Below, in pieces: positions 18,033 to 28,100 of a stretch of 64,000 nucleotides of DNA. This DNA is from Caldilineaceae bacterium (lineage in GTDB: Bacteria; Chloroflexota; Anaerolineae; Caldilineales; Caldilineaceae). The notes below the pieces were generated by a model, which saw only the letters and a list, made by a program, of their open reading frames with translations, had not been told where the DNA came from and did no database searches. The position numbers and the translations under genes are program-made. The stretch's first letter is position 1. Each line of letters opens with the position of its first letter. The stretch spans positions 124,001-188,000 of the forward strand of contig JAJEDJ010000036.1 in the NCBI GenBank assembly GCA_022821545.1. The letters are read 5' to 3'.

Positions 18033-20654
18033 ATGCGATTCGACCGCCTGACTGAGAAGGCTGGCGAAGCAATTATCGAGGCCCAGAGTGAGGCCGGGGA
18101 ATACAAACATGCCAGCATCGACCCGGAGCATCTCCTGCTGTCCCTGCTGCGACAGCAGGGAGGTGTCGTCCCGGCCGTTATCGATCGGATGGGGGGAGAC
18201 CGAAACAGTCTTGAGGCCGACCTGAACCGGCTCCTGGCGGCCAAACCCCGCGTCAGCGGCAGTACAATGGAAATGCGCATGGGGCGCGAACTGGCACAGC
18301 TTCTCGAAGAAGCGGAAACCATCGCCGCCAACATGAAGGATGAGTACACCTCGACCGAGCATCTACTCATGGCGATGGCCTCGGCCCGTAACGGTGAAGT
18401 CCGTCAACTGCTGGAGCGCCGCGGCATCGACTACAACGGCATCATGCAGGGGTTGGCCGCCGTGCGCGGCAGCCAGCGCGTCACCAGCCAGAACCCGGAA
18501 TCCCAGTACGAAGCCCTCGAAAAATACGGCTGCGACCTGACCGCCGAAGCCGGCAAAGGCAACCTGGACCCCATCATCGGGCGCGATCAGGAGATCCGAC
18601 GGGTCGTTCAGATCCTGAGCCGGCGCACCAAGAACAACCCTGTTTTGATCGGAGAGCCGGGCGTCGGCAAGACCGCCATCGCCGAAGGCCTGGCCCAGCG
18701 TATAGTGAACGGAGACGTACCGACAACGCTCAAGAACAAGCGGCTGGTTGCGCTGGATCTGGGCGCGCTGGTGGCTGGCGCGAAATACCGCGGCGAATTC
18801 GAGGAACGGCTCAAGGCCGTTCTCAACGAAATCCGGGACGCGGAGGGCGATGTGCTCCTGTTCATCGACGAAATGCACACACTCGTAGGGGCGGGCGCCG
18901 TCGAAGGTTCCATGGATGCCTCCAATATGCTCAAGCCGATGCTGGCCCGCGGCGAGCTCCACGCCATCGGCGCCACTACCCTGGACGAATACCGCAAACA
19001 TATCGAGAAGGATGCCGCTCTCGAACGCCGCTTTCAGCCCGTCTTCGTCGGCGAACCCTCTGTCGAGGACACTGTCTCCATCCTGCGCGGGCTGAAGGAG
19101 CGTTACGAGGTTCATCACGGCGTCCGCGTGACCGACAGCGCCGTCATCGCCGCCGCGCAGCTCAGCCACCGCTACATCAGTGATCGCCAACTGCCTGACA
19201 AGGCCATTGATCTGGTCGATGAGGCGGCCAGCCGACTGCGCATGCAAATCGACTCCAAACCAAAAAAGCTGGACGAGTTGGAACGCCAGGTGATGCAGCT
19301 GGAAATCGAACGCGAAGCCCTCCGTAAGGAGTCCGACGAGGCCAGCAAACAACGCCTGGATGCCCTGGAAAAGGAGTTGGCTGACCTGCAGGAGACCAGC
19401 TCCGAACTCTCTATCCGCTGGCAGGCCGAACGGTCCGCCATCCAGGCCCTGCGTACCCTGAAAGAGGAAGGCGAGCAGCTGCGCACCGATATCGAGCAGG
19501 CCGAACGGGACTACGATCTGCAGCGGGCCGCGGAGCTGCGCTACGGGCGCATGAATGAACTTCAGGAACAGCTGGAGGCGGCTGCCCAAAAGGTGGCAGC
19601 GATTCAGGCCGGCGATGCACTTCTGAAGAAGGAGGTCGACGACGATGAAATCGCCGCCGTCGTCAGCGAGTGGACCGGCATCCCGGTCGACAAGCTAATG
19701 GAAGGGGAGCGCGAGCGGCTCGTGCGCATGGATGAAGAGTTGCACCACCGTGTGGTCGGCCAGGATCAGGCCGTCGCCGCCGTCGCCGCCGCAATTCGCC
19801 GCAGTCGGGCCGGTCTGCAAGACCCAAACCGTCCCATCGGCAGCTTTATCTTCCTCGGCCCCACCGGTGTTGGCAAGACCGAACTGGCGCGCGCTCTGGC
19901 CGAATATCTCTTCGATGACGAACACAACCTTGTTCGCATCGACATGAGTGAATACCAGGAGCGGCATACCGTCGCCCGCCTCCTCGGCGCCCCGCCCGGC
20001 TACGTCGGCTACGACGAGGGCGGCCAGCTGACCGAAACTGTACGCCGCCGTCCCTACTCGGTCGTCCTCTTCGATGAGATCGAGAAGGCCCACGTCGAGG
20101 TGTTCAATGTGCTGTTGCAGGTTCTGGACGACGGCCGGTTGACCGATGGGCAGGGCCGCACGGTCGACTTCCGCAACACCGTAATCATTATGACCAGCAA
20201 TGTCGGCAGTCAGTATATCCTGGACGTCGCCGGGCTCGATGAAGAGGTGGAGCGCCGCGTCATGACCGCCATGCGCCAGCAGTTCCGGCCGGAATTTCTC
20301 AACCGGGTCGATGAGATCGTCATCTTCCACAGCCTGTCGGCCGATCACTTGGAGGGCATCGCTGAGATTCAACTTGAACGGCTGCGTGCTCTGCTTGCCG
20401 ATCGCGATATAACTCTTGAACTCTCCGATGAGGCCAAAGCTCTGATCGTTCAGGACGGCTATGACCCGGCCTACGGCGCCCGTCCGCTCAAGCGCAGCAT
20501 ACAGCGCACTGTGGCTGACCCGCTGGCGTTGGAGATCCTTGATGGACGTGTCGGGAGCGGCGATCATGTCATCGCCGCTGAACAGAATGGCCAGATCGCC
20601 TTTTCCGTAGCGGCTCCTTCTGAGCTGGCGCCCGCAGTTCAAGTCAGCAGCTAG
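18033..20654 (+). CDS. clpB: ATP-dependent chaperone ClpB
   Basis: An 873-aa Hsp100 disaggregase that rescues aggregated proteins with DnaK. In order: N-terminal Clp repeats (about 1-145), first AAA+ domain with Walker A GEPGVGKT (207-214) and LFIDEMHT Walker B, the coiled-coil M domain (about 410-525), second AAA+ domain with GPTGVGKT near 610 and LFDEIEKAH, and the C-terminal D2-small domain. The M domain separates ClpB from ClpC. The start at 18033 has AAGGAGA 6 nt upstream; the open frame continues upstream without homology. A terminator at 20713-20753 ends the unit. Confidence 0.96.
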   Translation: MRFDRLTEKAGEAIIEAQSEAGEYKHASIDPEHLLLSLLRQQGGVVPAVIDRMGGDRNSLEADLNRLLAAKPRVSGSTMEMRMGRELAQLLEEAETIAANMKDEYTSTEHLLMAMASARNGEVRQLLERRGIDYNGIMQGLAAVRGSQRVTSQNPESQYEALEKYGCDLTAEAGKGNLDPIIGRDQEIRRVVQILSRRTKNNPVLIGEPGVGKTAIAEGLAQRIVNGDVPTTLKNKRLVALDLGALVAGAKYRGEFEERLKAVLNEIRDAEGDVLLFIDEMHTLVGAGAVEGSMDASNMLKPMLARGELHAIGATTLDEYRKHIEKDAALERRFQPVFVGEPSVEDTVSILRGLKERYEVHHGVRVTDSAVIAAAQLSHRYISDRQLPDKAIDLVDEAASRLRMQIDSKPKKLDELERQVMQLEIEREALRKESDEASKQRLDALEKELADLQETSSELSIRWQAERSAIQALRTLKEEGEQLRTDIEQAERDYDLQRAAELRYGRMNELQEQLEAAAQKVAAIQAGDALLKKEVDDDEIAAVVSEWTGIPVDKLMEGERERLVRMDEELHHRVVGQDQAVAAVAAAIRRSRAGLQDPNRPIGSFIFLGPTGVGKTELARALAEYLFDDEHNLVRIDMSEYQERHTVARLLGAPPGYVGYDEGGQLTETVRRRPYSVVLFDEIEKAHVEVFNVLLQVLDDGRLTDGQGRTVDFRNTVIIMTSNVGSQYILDVAGLDEEVERRVMTAMRQQFRPEFLNRVDEIVIFHSLSADHLEGIAEIQLERLRALLADRDITLELSDEAKALIVQDGYDPAYGARPLKRSIQRTVADPLALEILDGRVGSGDHVIAAEQNGQIAFSVAAPSELAPAVQVSS

Positions 20655-20712
20655 TGTAAGCCCTGCGCGAAGTCGAACGTCTCGCACAGGTTTCATATAG
20701 CGGCATCCTGAA

Positions 20713-20753
20713 GCGTGCGCCCTTGTACAATGCCGAGGGCGCACGCCTCTTTT
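20713..20753 (+). terminator. Intrinsic terminator of clpB
   Basis: An 11-bp perfect stem (GCGTGCGCCCT at 20713-20723 with 20736-20746), 12-nt loop, followed by CTCTTTT. Confidence 0.75.
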
Positions 20754-20756
20754 CGG

Positions 20757-20785
20757 TTGCGAGGCCATCGAGAATCAGGTACAAT
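20757..20785 (+). promoter_or_regulatory. Promoter of the desaturase gene
   Basis: TTGCGA (20757-20762), 17-bp spacer, TACAAT (20780-20785). It starts directly after the clpB terminator. The leader to the ATG at 20871 is about 80 nt. Confidence 0.7.
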
Positions 20786-20870
20786 CCTCCTATTACCAAA
20801 TCCTTACGAACGCCAGTTTGCCGGGGCAGCCGAGAATTCTTAATGCACGATATGGAAAGGATCGCCGGCC

Positions 20871-21911
20871 ATGACGTACGGACCCGCACAATCCAAGATT
20901 ACGTGGTACAGATCGCCCATTGATCGAGCCGTCCTCGCCGAACTCAATCAGCGCAGCGATCTTCTCGGCCTTCTGCAGTCGCTCGGACATTTGGGCCTCC
21001 TGGCGCTGACAGGCGCGGCCGCATGGTTTTCCCTGCAGACGGGAGTATGGTGGGGCCTCCTCATCGCGCTTTTCCTGCACGGCACCTTTTACGCATTCCT
21101 CCTCAACGGTTTCCATGAACTCTGTCATCGAACCGTTTTTCGCACAAAGTTTCTCAACGAGTTCTTCCTGCGCGTATTCAGTTTCCTCGGCTGGTTTAAC
21201 CACGTCTATTTCTGGACCAGTCATCAGGAACACCACAAATTCACCCTGCATCCTCCCGACGATCTCGAAGTTGTTCTGCCGGTCGAGTTCACACGCAAGG
21301 GCTTCTACCAGACCGCGCTCATCAACCCACTGGGGCTGTTCCAGCGCATTAAAGGTGTAGTTCGGCTCAGCTTTGGGCGCCTGGAAGGTGAGGAAGGTGA
21401 CTGGGAACACATTCTCTTCCCGCCGGATGCGACAGAGAAGCGGCGGCGGCTCTTCAACTGGGCGCGCGTTCTCCTGGTCGGTCACCTACTCTTGACCGTC
21501 GTCTCACTGGCGCTCCATTTTTTCGTGCTGCCGGGCTTCTGGCTGCTGCCCGTGCTGGTCACGCTGGCTCCGTTTTATGGCGGCTGGCTGCTTTTCCTCT
21601 GCAACAACACACAACACGTCGGCCTGATGGACAACATCCCCGATTTTCGCCTCTGCACGCGCACATTCAGGGTAAACCCGTTCGTGCAGTTTCTCTACTG
21701 GCACATGAACTACCACATCGAGCATCACATGTACGCTGCAGTGCCGTGCTACAAATTGGGCAAGCTGCATAAGGCGATCGAGGACGACCTGCCGACCATT
21801 CCGATCGGCATTGTGGCCACGTGGCGTGAGATCGCCGCCATTCTCGAAAAGCAAAGGGAGGATCCCAGCTACCAGCATCTGCCCGATGCACCCAACCCCG
21901 TGCTGGCGTAG
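20871..21911 (+). CDS. Membrane fatty acid desaturase-like protein
   Basis: A 346-aa integral membrane di-iron enzyme. The three histidine boxes are present: HELCH (82-86), HQEHH (118-122) and HIEHH (282-286), with hydrophobic helices around 40-75, 195-225 and 230-250. The layout fits the fatty acid desaturase/hydroxylase superfamily (desaturases, alkane and sphingolipid hydroxylases). Electron donors are not encoded nearby. It has its own promoter and ends 15 bp from the convergent kinase fusion gene. The substrate could be an acyl lipid or a hydrocarbon; the superfamily call is firm. Confidence 0.88.
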   Translation: MTYGPAQSKITWYRSPIDRAVLAELNQRSDLLGLLQSLGHLGLLALTGAAAWFSLQTGVWWGLLIALFLHGTFYAFLLNGFHELCHRTVFRTKFLNEFFLRVFSFLGWFNHVYFWTSHQEHHKFTLHPPDDLEVVLPVEFTRKGFYQTALINPLGLFQRIKGVVRLSFGRLEGEEGDWEHILFPPDATEKRRRLFNWARVLLVGHLLLTVVSLALHFFVLPGFWLLPVLVTLAPFYGGWLLFLCNNTQHVGLMDNIPDFRLCTRTFRVNPFVQFLYWHMNYHIEHHMYAAVPCYKLGKLHKAIEDDLPTIPIGIVATWREIAAILEKQREDPSYQHLPDAPNPVLA

Positions 21912-21926
21912 GGCACAACTTTCCCG

Positions 21927-24900
21927 TTAATCCGGCCAGTCGCACAGATCCTCCACGTAGGCCGCGGAGCCGTCCCGCAGCCAGCCGTCCAACTGGGCCA
22001 CCTCCTTCAGTTGCTGGCCCCGCATACGCGGCACAACAACGTAACCGCAATCCATCTCCGGCAACGCCGTCATATCGCCCCACAGCTTCTCAAATTGGGT
22101 GACGGGGAAAACGTCTTCCTGGCCTCGCCCCCAGCGCTTCTTTACCTCTTTCAACGTCACATAGGTCGGCATTCGCGCCGCCATGCGTCCCAACGCCTCC
22201 GTCACACTCCGCTCATCCTCCAGGGATGTCCGCTCCAGTCCCAGCGTCGCCAGTAGACGGTCGATGTGGATCCAGAAGGTATTGGTGTTGTAATAGGTCA
22301 GACGGAATTCGATCTCCTCACGAGGCAGCGCCAAGCCTTCCACCAGACGCACACTGCCGTCGATCCGCGCCAGGCCGCCGCCTCGGTCCTCCAGCCGCCG
22401 GTGGATCAGTTCGGCGGTCATTGCTTTCTGAGCGCTGATATGCAGGCCCAGCAACCCCGGGTCGACATTCGCGCCGACCGTGTCGATATTGTGCATCATC
22501 AGATACTGAAGCTGCGGCCGCTCTTCCAGCAGCCCGCGCAGAACGCCGTTGCGCAGCAGGTGCGGCAATTCATACCAGTGGCCTACAGGGTGAATGCACT
22601 GGTCGGGCAGGTTGTCGACATAGTCACTGCCCTCACCCTGCGAACGCGCCCAGTTGATCAGCGCACTGTGCTGGCTCTCCCGAACTTTCTCCGCCTGTAT
22701 ATCAAGTACCTGCCGCGAAGTCTCCTCCCAGTCGAAACGCAGGTCCCGTACCATCGGCGTCATTCGCAAGCCGACGCTGTTTCCCGGCGACAGAAGAAGC
22801 GGCCCACCGGATCCAAAGCCGTCACCGAGCGCGTCTGCGAGCGCTCGGTGCGTCAGATAGCTGGTGGTAATTACATGAGGCAGCGGCGTACCGCAGAGTC
22901 GACCGCTGCGGCGGGTCTTGGCCAGGTGAATCTCGATGAAATTGCGATGCCGGCCCGCCAGTCGCGCAAACGGGTTCAACGCCTTGACGACGCCCGCACC
23001 CTGGCTCCACCGGCTGCCCGCCCCTCCTGCCAGAGTGACAACCGCTACTTCACCCGCATTGAGCGCGGCCCAACCGATTTCGTCAAAACGTTTCGGCAAC
23101 CCTGTCGTCGCATCAACGAGCTCCTCAGGCGGAACTTCCTCGATCAGGCTGCGCGTCGGCAGCCGGTTCTGGGCTAAACCGATCCGGCCGCTGCGCAAAT
23201 CGCCGCGAATCTGTTCATGTTGCTCGCGGTCAAAAGCGTTTGCCGCCAACATTGCCGACAGTGAATCCTGTGAATCATCCTCCTGTTTCTGAGGTAGCAT
23301 GCGTTGGAAGAGTGATGGGAGAACGTCGACAAGAGCCGGATCCCCGGCGCTGAGGGCGCCGAAAATCTCCAGTTCTGCTCGTTGGGCAGGTGAGAGAAGC
23401 CACGGGTCCCGGCGCAAAATGTCCGGAAAGGTCAGCAGGTAGTAATCTCCCGGCATTAGCGCGGCGGGCCCGTCCGCCAGGCCCTCCGACTCACCTGCTC
23501 GCCCATGCAGTTCAGCCCAGGCGCCCCGTTCGTCGATCTCAAAGTCATAGACCACCGGCTGCATTGCGAAAGGAACGGAACGTTCCATGCGCGTCTTCGT
23601 TTTGTCCATAATCTCCTGCAGCCGGACCTTCGCGGAGGACTTGTGGCGAGGATCGAATAGAAATCCCATTCCGCCCCCTGACATCCCGCCCAACATCCAG
23701 AAACCCCAAAAGTGCTCGCCAAATGCAGCGCGCACCTGCTGAATCAGCCTGTCCGTGTAGAGGTTGCCCGCCCACGGAATGATCGTTTGAATCGGGCCCT
23801 TGAAGTTGCGTTCCGTAGCCTCGCCAATCGCCCTTATATTGCCAGCCTTCAGATATCCCAATATCTCGTCCAACGTCCCAATCGCCTGCTGTCGCCCCAT
23901 CCACTCCTCTTGAGAGCGCAGCAGATACTTCTCCGTCACCATCTCCAGTATCGGTCCGACGTCCTGTGCCATGCCGCCGTGAACGAGGACCAGGCTGGCC
24001 TGCAGCGCCCGCCGGGTTTCTTCGCTGATCTCGTCTTTACCAAAAAGATGATGGCCGGGCAACAGCCTGCCCCGGCTGACTCCGAACTCGGGATCCCCCT
24101 CTGTGCTCAACCTTCCCTCTATAAGCTTGATTCCCGGCCAGACCCCGCCCGAATCCTGCCAGCCACCGCCCGATCCCCCCAGCCATTCTCCTAGAATGGC
24201 CCGCGCCGCCACCAGCCGGCGCTCCACTTCGCACAGTCCGCCGGTAAGCGACCTGGCCTGGCCGGTCGCCCGCATACAAACAGTGATGAGGCAGGCCAGC
24301 AGGCTGGTGGAAACGGCCAAACGCGATCCCTTCGGGATATCATTTACCTTGCTGACCAGTTCAATCCCCTGTCCGGAGCCAACCAGTTGGGTTAGGAGAT
24401 CGGATAGCGGTTGGTGCGCCCCCTCCATGCCCGGCGGCACGATGCCGGCCGCAATCAGCGCAGCCTTCAACAGACCGAGATGGTCGCGCGCAAAGTCGAA
24501 GACCTCGGCGAAAGTCGTAATCTCGGCGCTCGCCTGCAGGTCAACGCTGGCCAGCCGCAGAACCGGCCGGTCAATGACCCGAAAATAGCCCTCCACCGGC
24601 GGACGCGGCGGCTGGCCCTGTGTTGGGTCCCCGCTTTCTAGGCTCAGGTCGATGGAGATATTCAGTACGCGCGCGCCTTCAGGGAAGTCCATTCCCAGAA
24701 AGAAAATGTCACTCCAACCACTGTGCGTCAGGTCCATCCGCACAGGAGTCGTTTCGCGCAGAACGGGAAAGAGCCCGTTTGCGAGAGGACGGAGGAGTCT
24801 ACGATGGACGCGCAGAGGATGATCGCTTGGGTGGCCGACCCGGAACATCCACTGGTTGCCCGCAATAGACCGCACGCTGCGCCGCACCTGGTCGGCCAGC

Positions 24901-25280
24901 GTCTGGAAGCCAAGTTGACGGTACGCCGCGGACAATCCGCTCGACAGAGCCTCGCTGGGCCCAGCCTGGGCCTGGTGGCGCAGGAACGTCTCAATCGCCT
25001 CCTCGAAACGGCGATTGCGCAGTTCTTCGAATCCTCGAAAAGGAATCACGCCCCTGCCGGCAATACCGGGCTTGCCCGGCAGATGAAACCGGTGAATCGA
25101 GTGTAGGAAAAAGAGGGCCCGCACCTGTTCATACAGGTTTTCGTTCTCCCGCCGCAGACGGTCCAACGCCTCGCACTCCCGCAGCAAAGTCTCGGCCGAA
25201 GCCGAGCGGGCGAACTGCTCCAGCGAGCGATTGCGTGTTTCCTCATCCGCTGCGGTGATGATTCCGACCAGTGTACTCAT
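21927..25280 (-). CDS. GHMP sugar kinase-nucleotidyltransferase fusion (fucokinase-like + UDPGP-like)
   Basis: 1117 aa, apparently bifunctional. Residues 1-150 are an alpha-helical region I do not recognise. Residues about 180-550 are a GHMP kinase of the fucokinase type: GWSDIFFLG (188-196), GGGWQDSGGVWPGIK (371-385), the ATP loop PKGSRLAVSTS (316-326) and GGMSGGGMGFLF (531-542). Residues about 720-1117 form a UDP-sugar pyrophosphorylase-like domain with LAGGAGSR (750-757) and GVVKALNPF. A kinase plus pyrophosphorylase would turn a free sugar into an NDP-sugar in two steps. The order is opposite to Bacteroides FKP and plant FKGP (pyrophosphorylase first). It follows the GalU-like gene by 70 bp on the same strand. 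The sugar is unknown. Confidence 0.8.
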   Translation of the reverse strand: MSTLVGIITAADEETRNRSLEQFARSASAETLLRECEALDRLRRENENLYEQVRALFFLHSIHRFHLPGKPGIAGRGVIPFRGFEELRNRRFEEAIETFLRHQAQAGPSEALSSGLSAAYRQLGFQTLADQVRRSVRSIAGNQWMFRVGHPSDHPLRVHRRLLRPLANGLFPVLRETTPVRMDLTHSGWSDIFFLGMDFPEGARVLNISIDLSLESGDPTQGQPPRPPVEGYFRVIDRPVLRLASVDLQASAEITTFAEVFDFARDHLGLLKAALIAAGIVPPGMEGAHQPLSDLLTQLVGSGQGIELVSKVNDIPKGSRLAVSTSLLACLITVCMRATGQARSLTGGLCEVERRLVAARAILGEWLGGSGGGWQDSGGVWPGIKLIEGRLSTEGDPEFGVSRGRLLPGHHLFGKDEISEETRRALQASLVLVHGGMAQDVGPILEMVTEKYLLRSQEEWMGRQQAIGTLDEILGYLKAGNIRAIGEATERNFKGPIQTIIPWAGNLYTDRLIQQVRAAFGEHFWGFWMLGGMSGGGMGFLFDPRHKSSAKVRLQEIMDKTKTRMERSVPFAMQPVVYDFEIDERGAWAELHGRAGESEGLADGPAALMPGDYYLLTFPDILRRDPWLLSPAQRAELEIFGALSAGDPALVDVLPSLFQRMLPQKQEDDSQDSLSAMLAANAFDREQHEQIRGDLRSGRIGLAQNRLPTRSLIEEVPPEELVDATTGLPKRFDEIGWAALNAGEVAVVTLAGGAGSRWSQGAGVVKALNPFARLAGRHRNFIEIHLAKTRRSGRLCGTPLPHVITTSYLTHRALADALGDGFGSGGPLLLSPGNSVGLRMTPMVRDLRFDWEETSRQVLDIQAEKVRESQHSALINWARSQGEGSDYVDNLPDQCIHPVGHWYELPHLLRNGVLRGLLEERPQLQYLMMHNIDTVGANVDPGLLGLHISAQKAMTAELIHRRLEDRGGGLARIDGSVRLVEGLALPREEIEFRLTYYNTNTFWIHIDRLLATLGLERTSLEDERSVTEALGRMAARMPTYVTLKEVKKRWGRGQEDVFPVTQFEKLWGDMTALPEMDCGYVVVPRMRGQQLKEVAQLDGWLRDGSAAYVEDLCDWPD

Positions 25281-25350
25281 CTCAAGATACTGTAGGTCTG
25301 ACGATTTGGCGGCCGCGCCGCATAGAATGCCGGCCGCCAGCCGCGGAAAA

Positions 25351-26238
25351 CTATACCGGTTCCTCCCCCTCTTGCATCGAGCGGGACATCAGCAGCTCCA
25401 GCAGCCGGGTCAGCATTTCGTCTCGGTCCTGTCCGTTCAAAGCCAGCGCGATCTGGGCAGTTAGCAAGCCGTACTTCACTCCGATGTCGAGACGCATACC
25501 CCGCTGCTCCAAAGCCAGGTACTGCTCCCTCTGCGCCAGTAGATTCAGAGCTGCCGACAGCGAGAGCCCGGCGCCAGGGCTCCCGTCCGCTTCATCCGCG
25601 TCCGCAGAAGAGAGCAGCCCACCGAGCAACTCCATGACCGTTGCCGTCAATACGTGAATGCCGAAGAAGCAGAGATAGTGGCCCGAGCGCAGGCCGGATG
25701 CGACCAACCTCTGTTCAGCTTCGGTGGGGGTGGGTTTCTCAATCACCGTCTCCACCTGATAAAGCCCCGTCTGCCCGGGCAGACGGGGGCCGCCCACCGC
25801 GCCAAAGTAAGGCAGGAGAGTCTCCCGCGTCGCCTGTACCGCAGAGACCGAGCTGTTATGCAGGCGCGCCGCTTCGACAACGCGCGCCGCGCAACGCCCT
25901 CCGTTTGGCCGGACGTACAAATGGTCCCCCACCAGGTGCAGAAAAGAGTCGGAGCCAACGAATTCCCGTGCGCAGTATACCGCATGCGCGTAGCCCAGCT
26001 GCTTCTCCTGCTGAACAAACTGGAGTCGGCCGGCATGCTCTCCCACCGTCGCAGCATAGGCCGTTTCATCTCCCGGGTAAACAATGACGCAGATTTCGTC
26101 GATACCGGCTTCGATTACCTCCTCCACCAGAATGCGCAAGACCGATTTCTCCACCCCGTCACTGTCGATAATCGTTTGCAGGGGGAGACTTCTCTGCGTG
26201 CGCCTGGCCGCGGTGATGACCGCCTTCGTAATCTCCAT
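25351..26238 (-). CDS. GalU-like nucleotidyltransferase with degenerate nucleotide-binding motif
   Basis: A 295-aa protein with the overall GalU/nucleotidyltransferase fold: KAVITAA start, [25 protein letters not shown] (GalU has GLGHAV), VGDHLYV in place of the metal-binding LxDD, a VIEKPTP segment, and a C-terminal DIGVKYGL. The signature loop, normally AAGLGTR, reads A10-A-R-R-T-Q-R16, losing both glycines. Catalysis as a uridylyltransferase is therefore doubtful unless the mechanism differs; a regulatory or partner subunit of the neighbouring kinase-pyrophosphorylase fusion is a fair alternative. The tight same-strand arrangement suggests an operon. Confidence 0.78.
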   Translation of the reverse strand: MEITKAVITAARRTQRSLPLQTIIDSDGVEKSVLRILVEEVIEAGIDEICVIVYPGDETAYAATVGEHAGRLQFVQQEKQLGYAHAVYCAREFVGSDSFLHLVGDHLYVRPNGGRCAARVVEAARLHNSSVSAVQATRETLLPYFGAVGGPRLPGQTGLYQVETVIEKPTPTEAEQRLVASGLRSGHYLCFFGIHVLTATVMELLGGLLSSADADEADGSPGAGLSLSAALNLLAQREQYLALEQRGMRLDIGVKYGLLTAQIALALNGQDRDEMLTRLLELLMSRSMQEGEEPV

Positions 26239-26449
26239 GTTCTGCTCTCCGGCTCAACGGTTCCTATCGAAAGCGAGCCATTTTCAAACAGTGAAATGAC
26301 ACCGCATGCAGCCGATCCCAAATGCACGAAATCCGAATTTCAGGCAACCGCTCCCTGCCGTGCGAAATTCATCGAGTTTTTTCTCGCCTGCCACTGGCGC
26401 AACCTTCCGGCACTGGTCGGGATTTCACCGTCCCTTTCCGGCCAAAAGT

Positions 26450-26478
26450 TTGATTCGCCAGACAGACTGTGCTAGAAT
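26450..26478 (+). promoter_or_regulatory. Promoter of osmC
   Basis: TTGATT (26450-26455), 17-bp spacer, TAGAAT (26473-26478) with an extended TGC. The leader is about 98 nt. In the rest of the divergent gap 26239-26582 no gene is seen, and no clear minus-strand promoter for the GalU-like gene was found. Confidence 0.75.
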
Positions 26479-26582
26479 TCTGCCCGTTGTTACCCAATGT
26501 TTTCAAATTGTCAACCGGTTCACATTCTATTTCGGTTGCTTCCCAAACGCCCATCAGCACATCACAATCAGGAGGAATCTCC

Positions 26583-27005
26583 ATGACCGTGCGCAATGCC
26601 TCCGCCACCTGGAATGGCACACTGAATGACGGCTCCGGTACGATGAAACTAGGCAGCGGCCTCTACGAAGGCCCTTTCAGCTTCGCCTCCCGCTTCGAGT
26701 CCGGACCCGGCACCAACCCGGAAGAACTGATTGGCGCAGCGCATGCAGGCTGCTATTCAATGTTCCTCTCCGCTCTGCTGAGCGGCGATGACTTCACTCC
26801 AACAAGTGTCAACACGACAGCCGCCGTCCATCTTACCGACGGCCCTGCCATCAGCAAGATTGAGTTGACATGCCGGGCCGAAGTTCCCGGGCTGTCTGCA
26901 GAAAAGTTCGCCGACTACGCCGCCCAGGCCAAGGATGGCTGCCCCGTTTCCAAGGCCCTGGCTTCAGTTGCCGAAATTGTCCTCGATGCCGAACTGGTAG
27001 GGTAA
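26583..27005 (+). CDS. osmC: OsmC family peroxiredoxin-like protein
   Basis: A 140-aa thiol peroxidase that reduces organic hydroperoxides. The peroxidatic C57 lies in AAHAGCYSM and the resolving C120 in DGCPVSKAL, matching the OsmC pair. Arg37 in the SRFE segment fits the conserved active-site arginine. The start ATG follows AGGAGG by 7 nt; the frame is open further upstream but overlaps the promoter. OsmC from other bacteria is induced by osmotic or oxidative stress; here only a standard sigma-70 promoter is visible. Confidence 0.93.
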   Translation: MTVRNASATWNGTLNDGSGTMKLGSGLYEGPFSFASRFESGPGTNPEELIGAAHAGCYSMFLSALLSGDDFTPTSVNTTAAVHLTDGPAISKIELTCRAEVPGLSAEKFADYAAQAKDGCPVSKALASVAEIVLDAELVG

Positions 27006-27080
27006 GCCTTGAGGCGACCGGGCAACGCGCCGGCAATCTACCGCTTCACAAATGCAGCATTCAAGATAGCAGTAAACGAA

Positions 27081-27107
27081 CAGTCCATCGATGTCGATGG
27101 ACTGTTT
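27081..27107. terminator. Hairpin terminator between convergent osmC and isomerase genes
   Basis: A 10-bp perfect stem (CAGTCCATCG/CGATGGACTG, 4-nt loop) is followed by TTTT on the plus strand. The minus-strand side has TTCGTTT. It best serves osmC and may act weakly in both directions. Confidence 0.65.
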
Positions 27108-27231
27108 TGTCTTCGCAGATCTCTTGGTTGGCAGGCGATCCCAGGCACAAGTCTCGATGCGGGTCAGACACCTCTGCGTAACCATCCTCTGAACGAACAT
27201 CACACAGCGAGTCGCGGCGTTAGCGCTCCTC

Positions 27232-28080
27232 TCAGGCACAAAATGAGGCGGCAACTGTGCGCAACTGCGCAAGATTGTCCCATTCAGTGCTTTTCCCGTG
27301 AAGCGGCGTATCGAAGATCAGGGACATTGGACCGTCGAAACCCGCCTTGGACAACATTCCCAGCGAATGGCGAAACTCATTCTCATCCGGCCGACCCTTG
27401 TCGTCGTACAACGCCTTAACGTGCGCGGAATCGGCTTTGGGAAAGATCGCTGCCAACTCATCGTATCGGTCTTCACCCCTGTAGTTCCCAAAGTCGGCGC
27501 ATAGCCCGACCCGCCCTTCACACAGTTCAAGTATCGCCAGCACCTGGTCCGCCCGATCTGTCGTTTCGCGGAAATTCTCGGTGATTACCTGCACACCGAT
27601 TGAAGAACCGTAGTCGGCAAGTTCACGCAGGCCTTGTGCGCTGCGCTGCAAAACAGGATGGTCCAGCAGCGGCGCGCAGTTGCGCTCCACAGGCGCATAC
27701 CCCCCGACAACGCGTGCATGAGTGGCGCCGCAGCGGGCGGCCAGATCCAGCCACGAACGGATCCAGGCCATCTCGCCGGCCCGTACCGTCTCATCGGCCC
27801 GTGTGATGTCGCCGGCGTCGATAAGAACGCTGAACAGCTCGATTCCGGCCTCCTTGAATGCCGCTTTCAGTTCGTCTACATAGGCGGCATCCATCGTGGG
27901 AAAGTGAAAGTGAACGATTTCCAACGTGTTGATGTTGGCCTGCGCCAGCGCAGATGGCAATTCCAACAAGCTGATAATCCCGTTCGACGGTTGTCGCGGT
28001 CCGGGATCGCCAGGCCCAAAAAGCGGTGGGGATCCCAAAGCTCTGTGCAGGCTCCAGGAAGAAGTGGAAATTCGTGACAT
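27232..28080 (-). CDS. TIM-barrel sugar phosphate isomerase/epimerase
   Basis: A 282-aa protein of the xylose isomerase-like TIM-barrel superfamily (AP endonuclease family 2). Typical strand-end motifs are seen: LEIVHFHFP, LFSVLIDAGD, ARVVGGY, VQVITENF (metal-ligand Glu), VGLCADFGNY (metal-ligand Asp) and ADSAHVKA (metal-ligand His). It likely isomerises or epimerises a keto-sugar or inositol derivative. The Ldh-family dehydrogenase gene lies 20 bp upstream on the same strand, so the two probably act in one short oxidation/isomerisation route. The substrate is not predictable from sequence. Confidence 0.82.
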   Translation of the reverse strand: MSRISTSSWSLHRALGSPPLFGPGDPGPRQPSNGIISLLELPSALAQANINTLEIVHFHFPTMDAAYVDELKAAFKEAGIELFSVLIDAGDITRADETVRAGEMAWIRSWLDLAARCGATHARVVGGYAPVERNCAPLLDHPVLQRSAQGLRELADYGSSIGVQVITENFRETTDRADQVLAILELCEGRVGLCADFGNYRGEDRYDELAAIFPKADSAHVKALYDDKGRPDENEFRHSLGMLSKAGFDGPMSLIFDTPLHGKSTEWDNLAQLRTVAASFCA

Positions 28081-28100
28081 ACGCAGTCTCCGGTTAGCTG

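Noticed and set aside
18363-19589. 408-codon minus-strand frame inside clpB
   Set aside because: Antisense shadow of a highly conserved gene; no ribosome site or recognisable domain.
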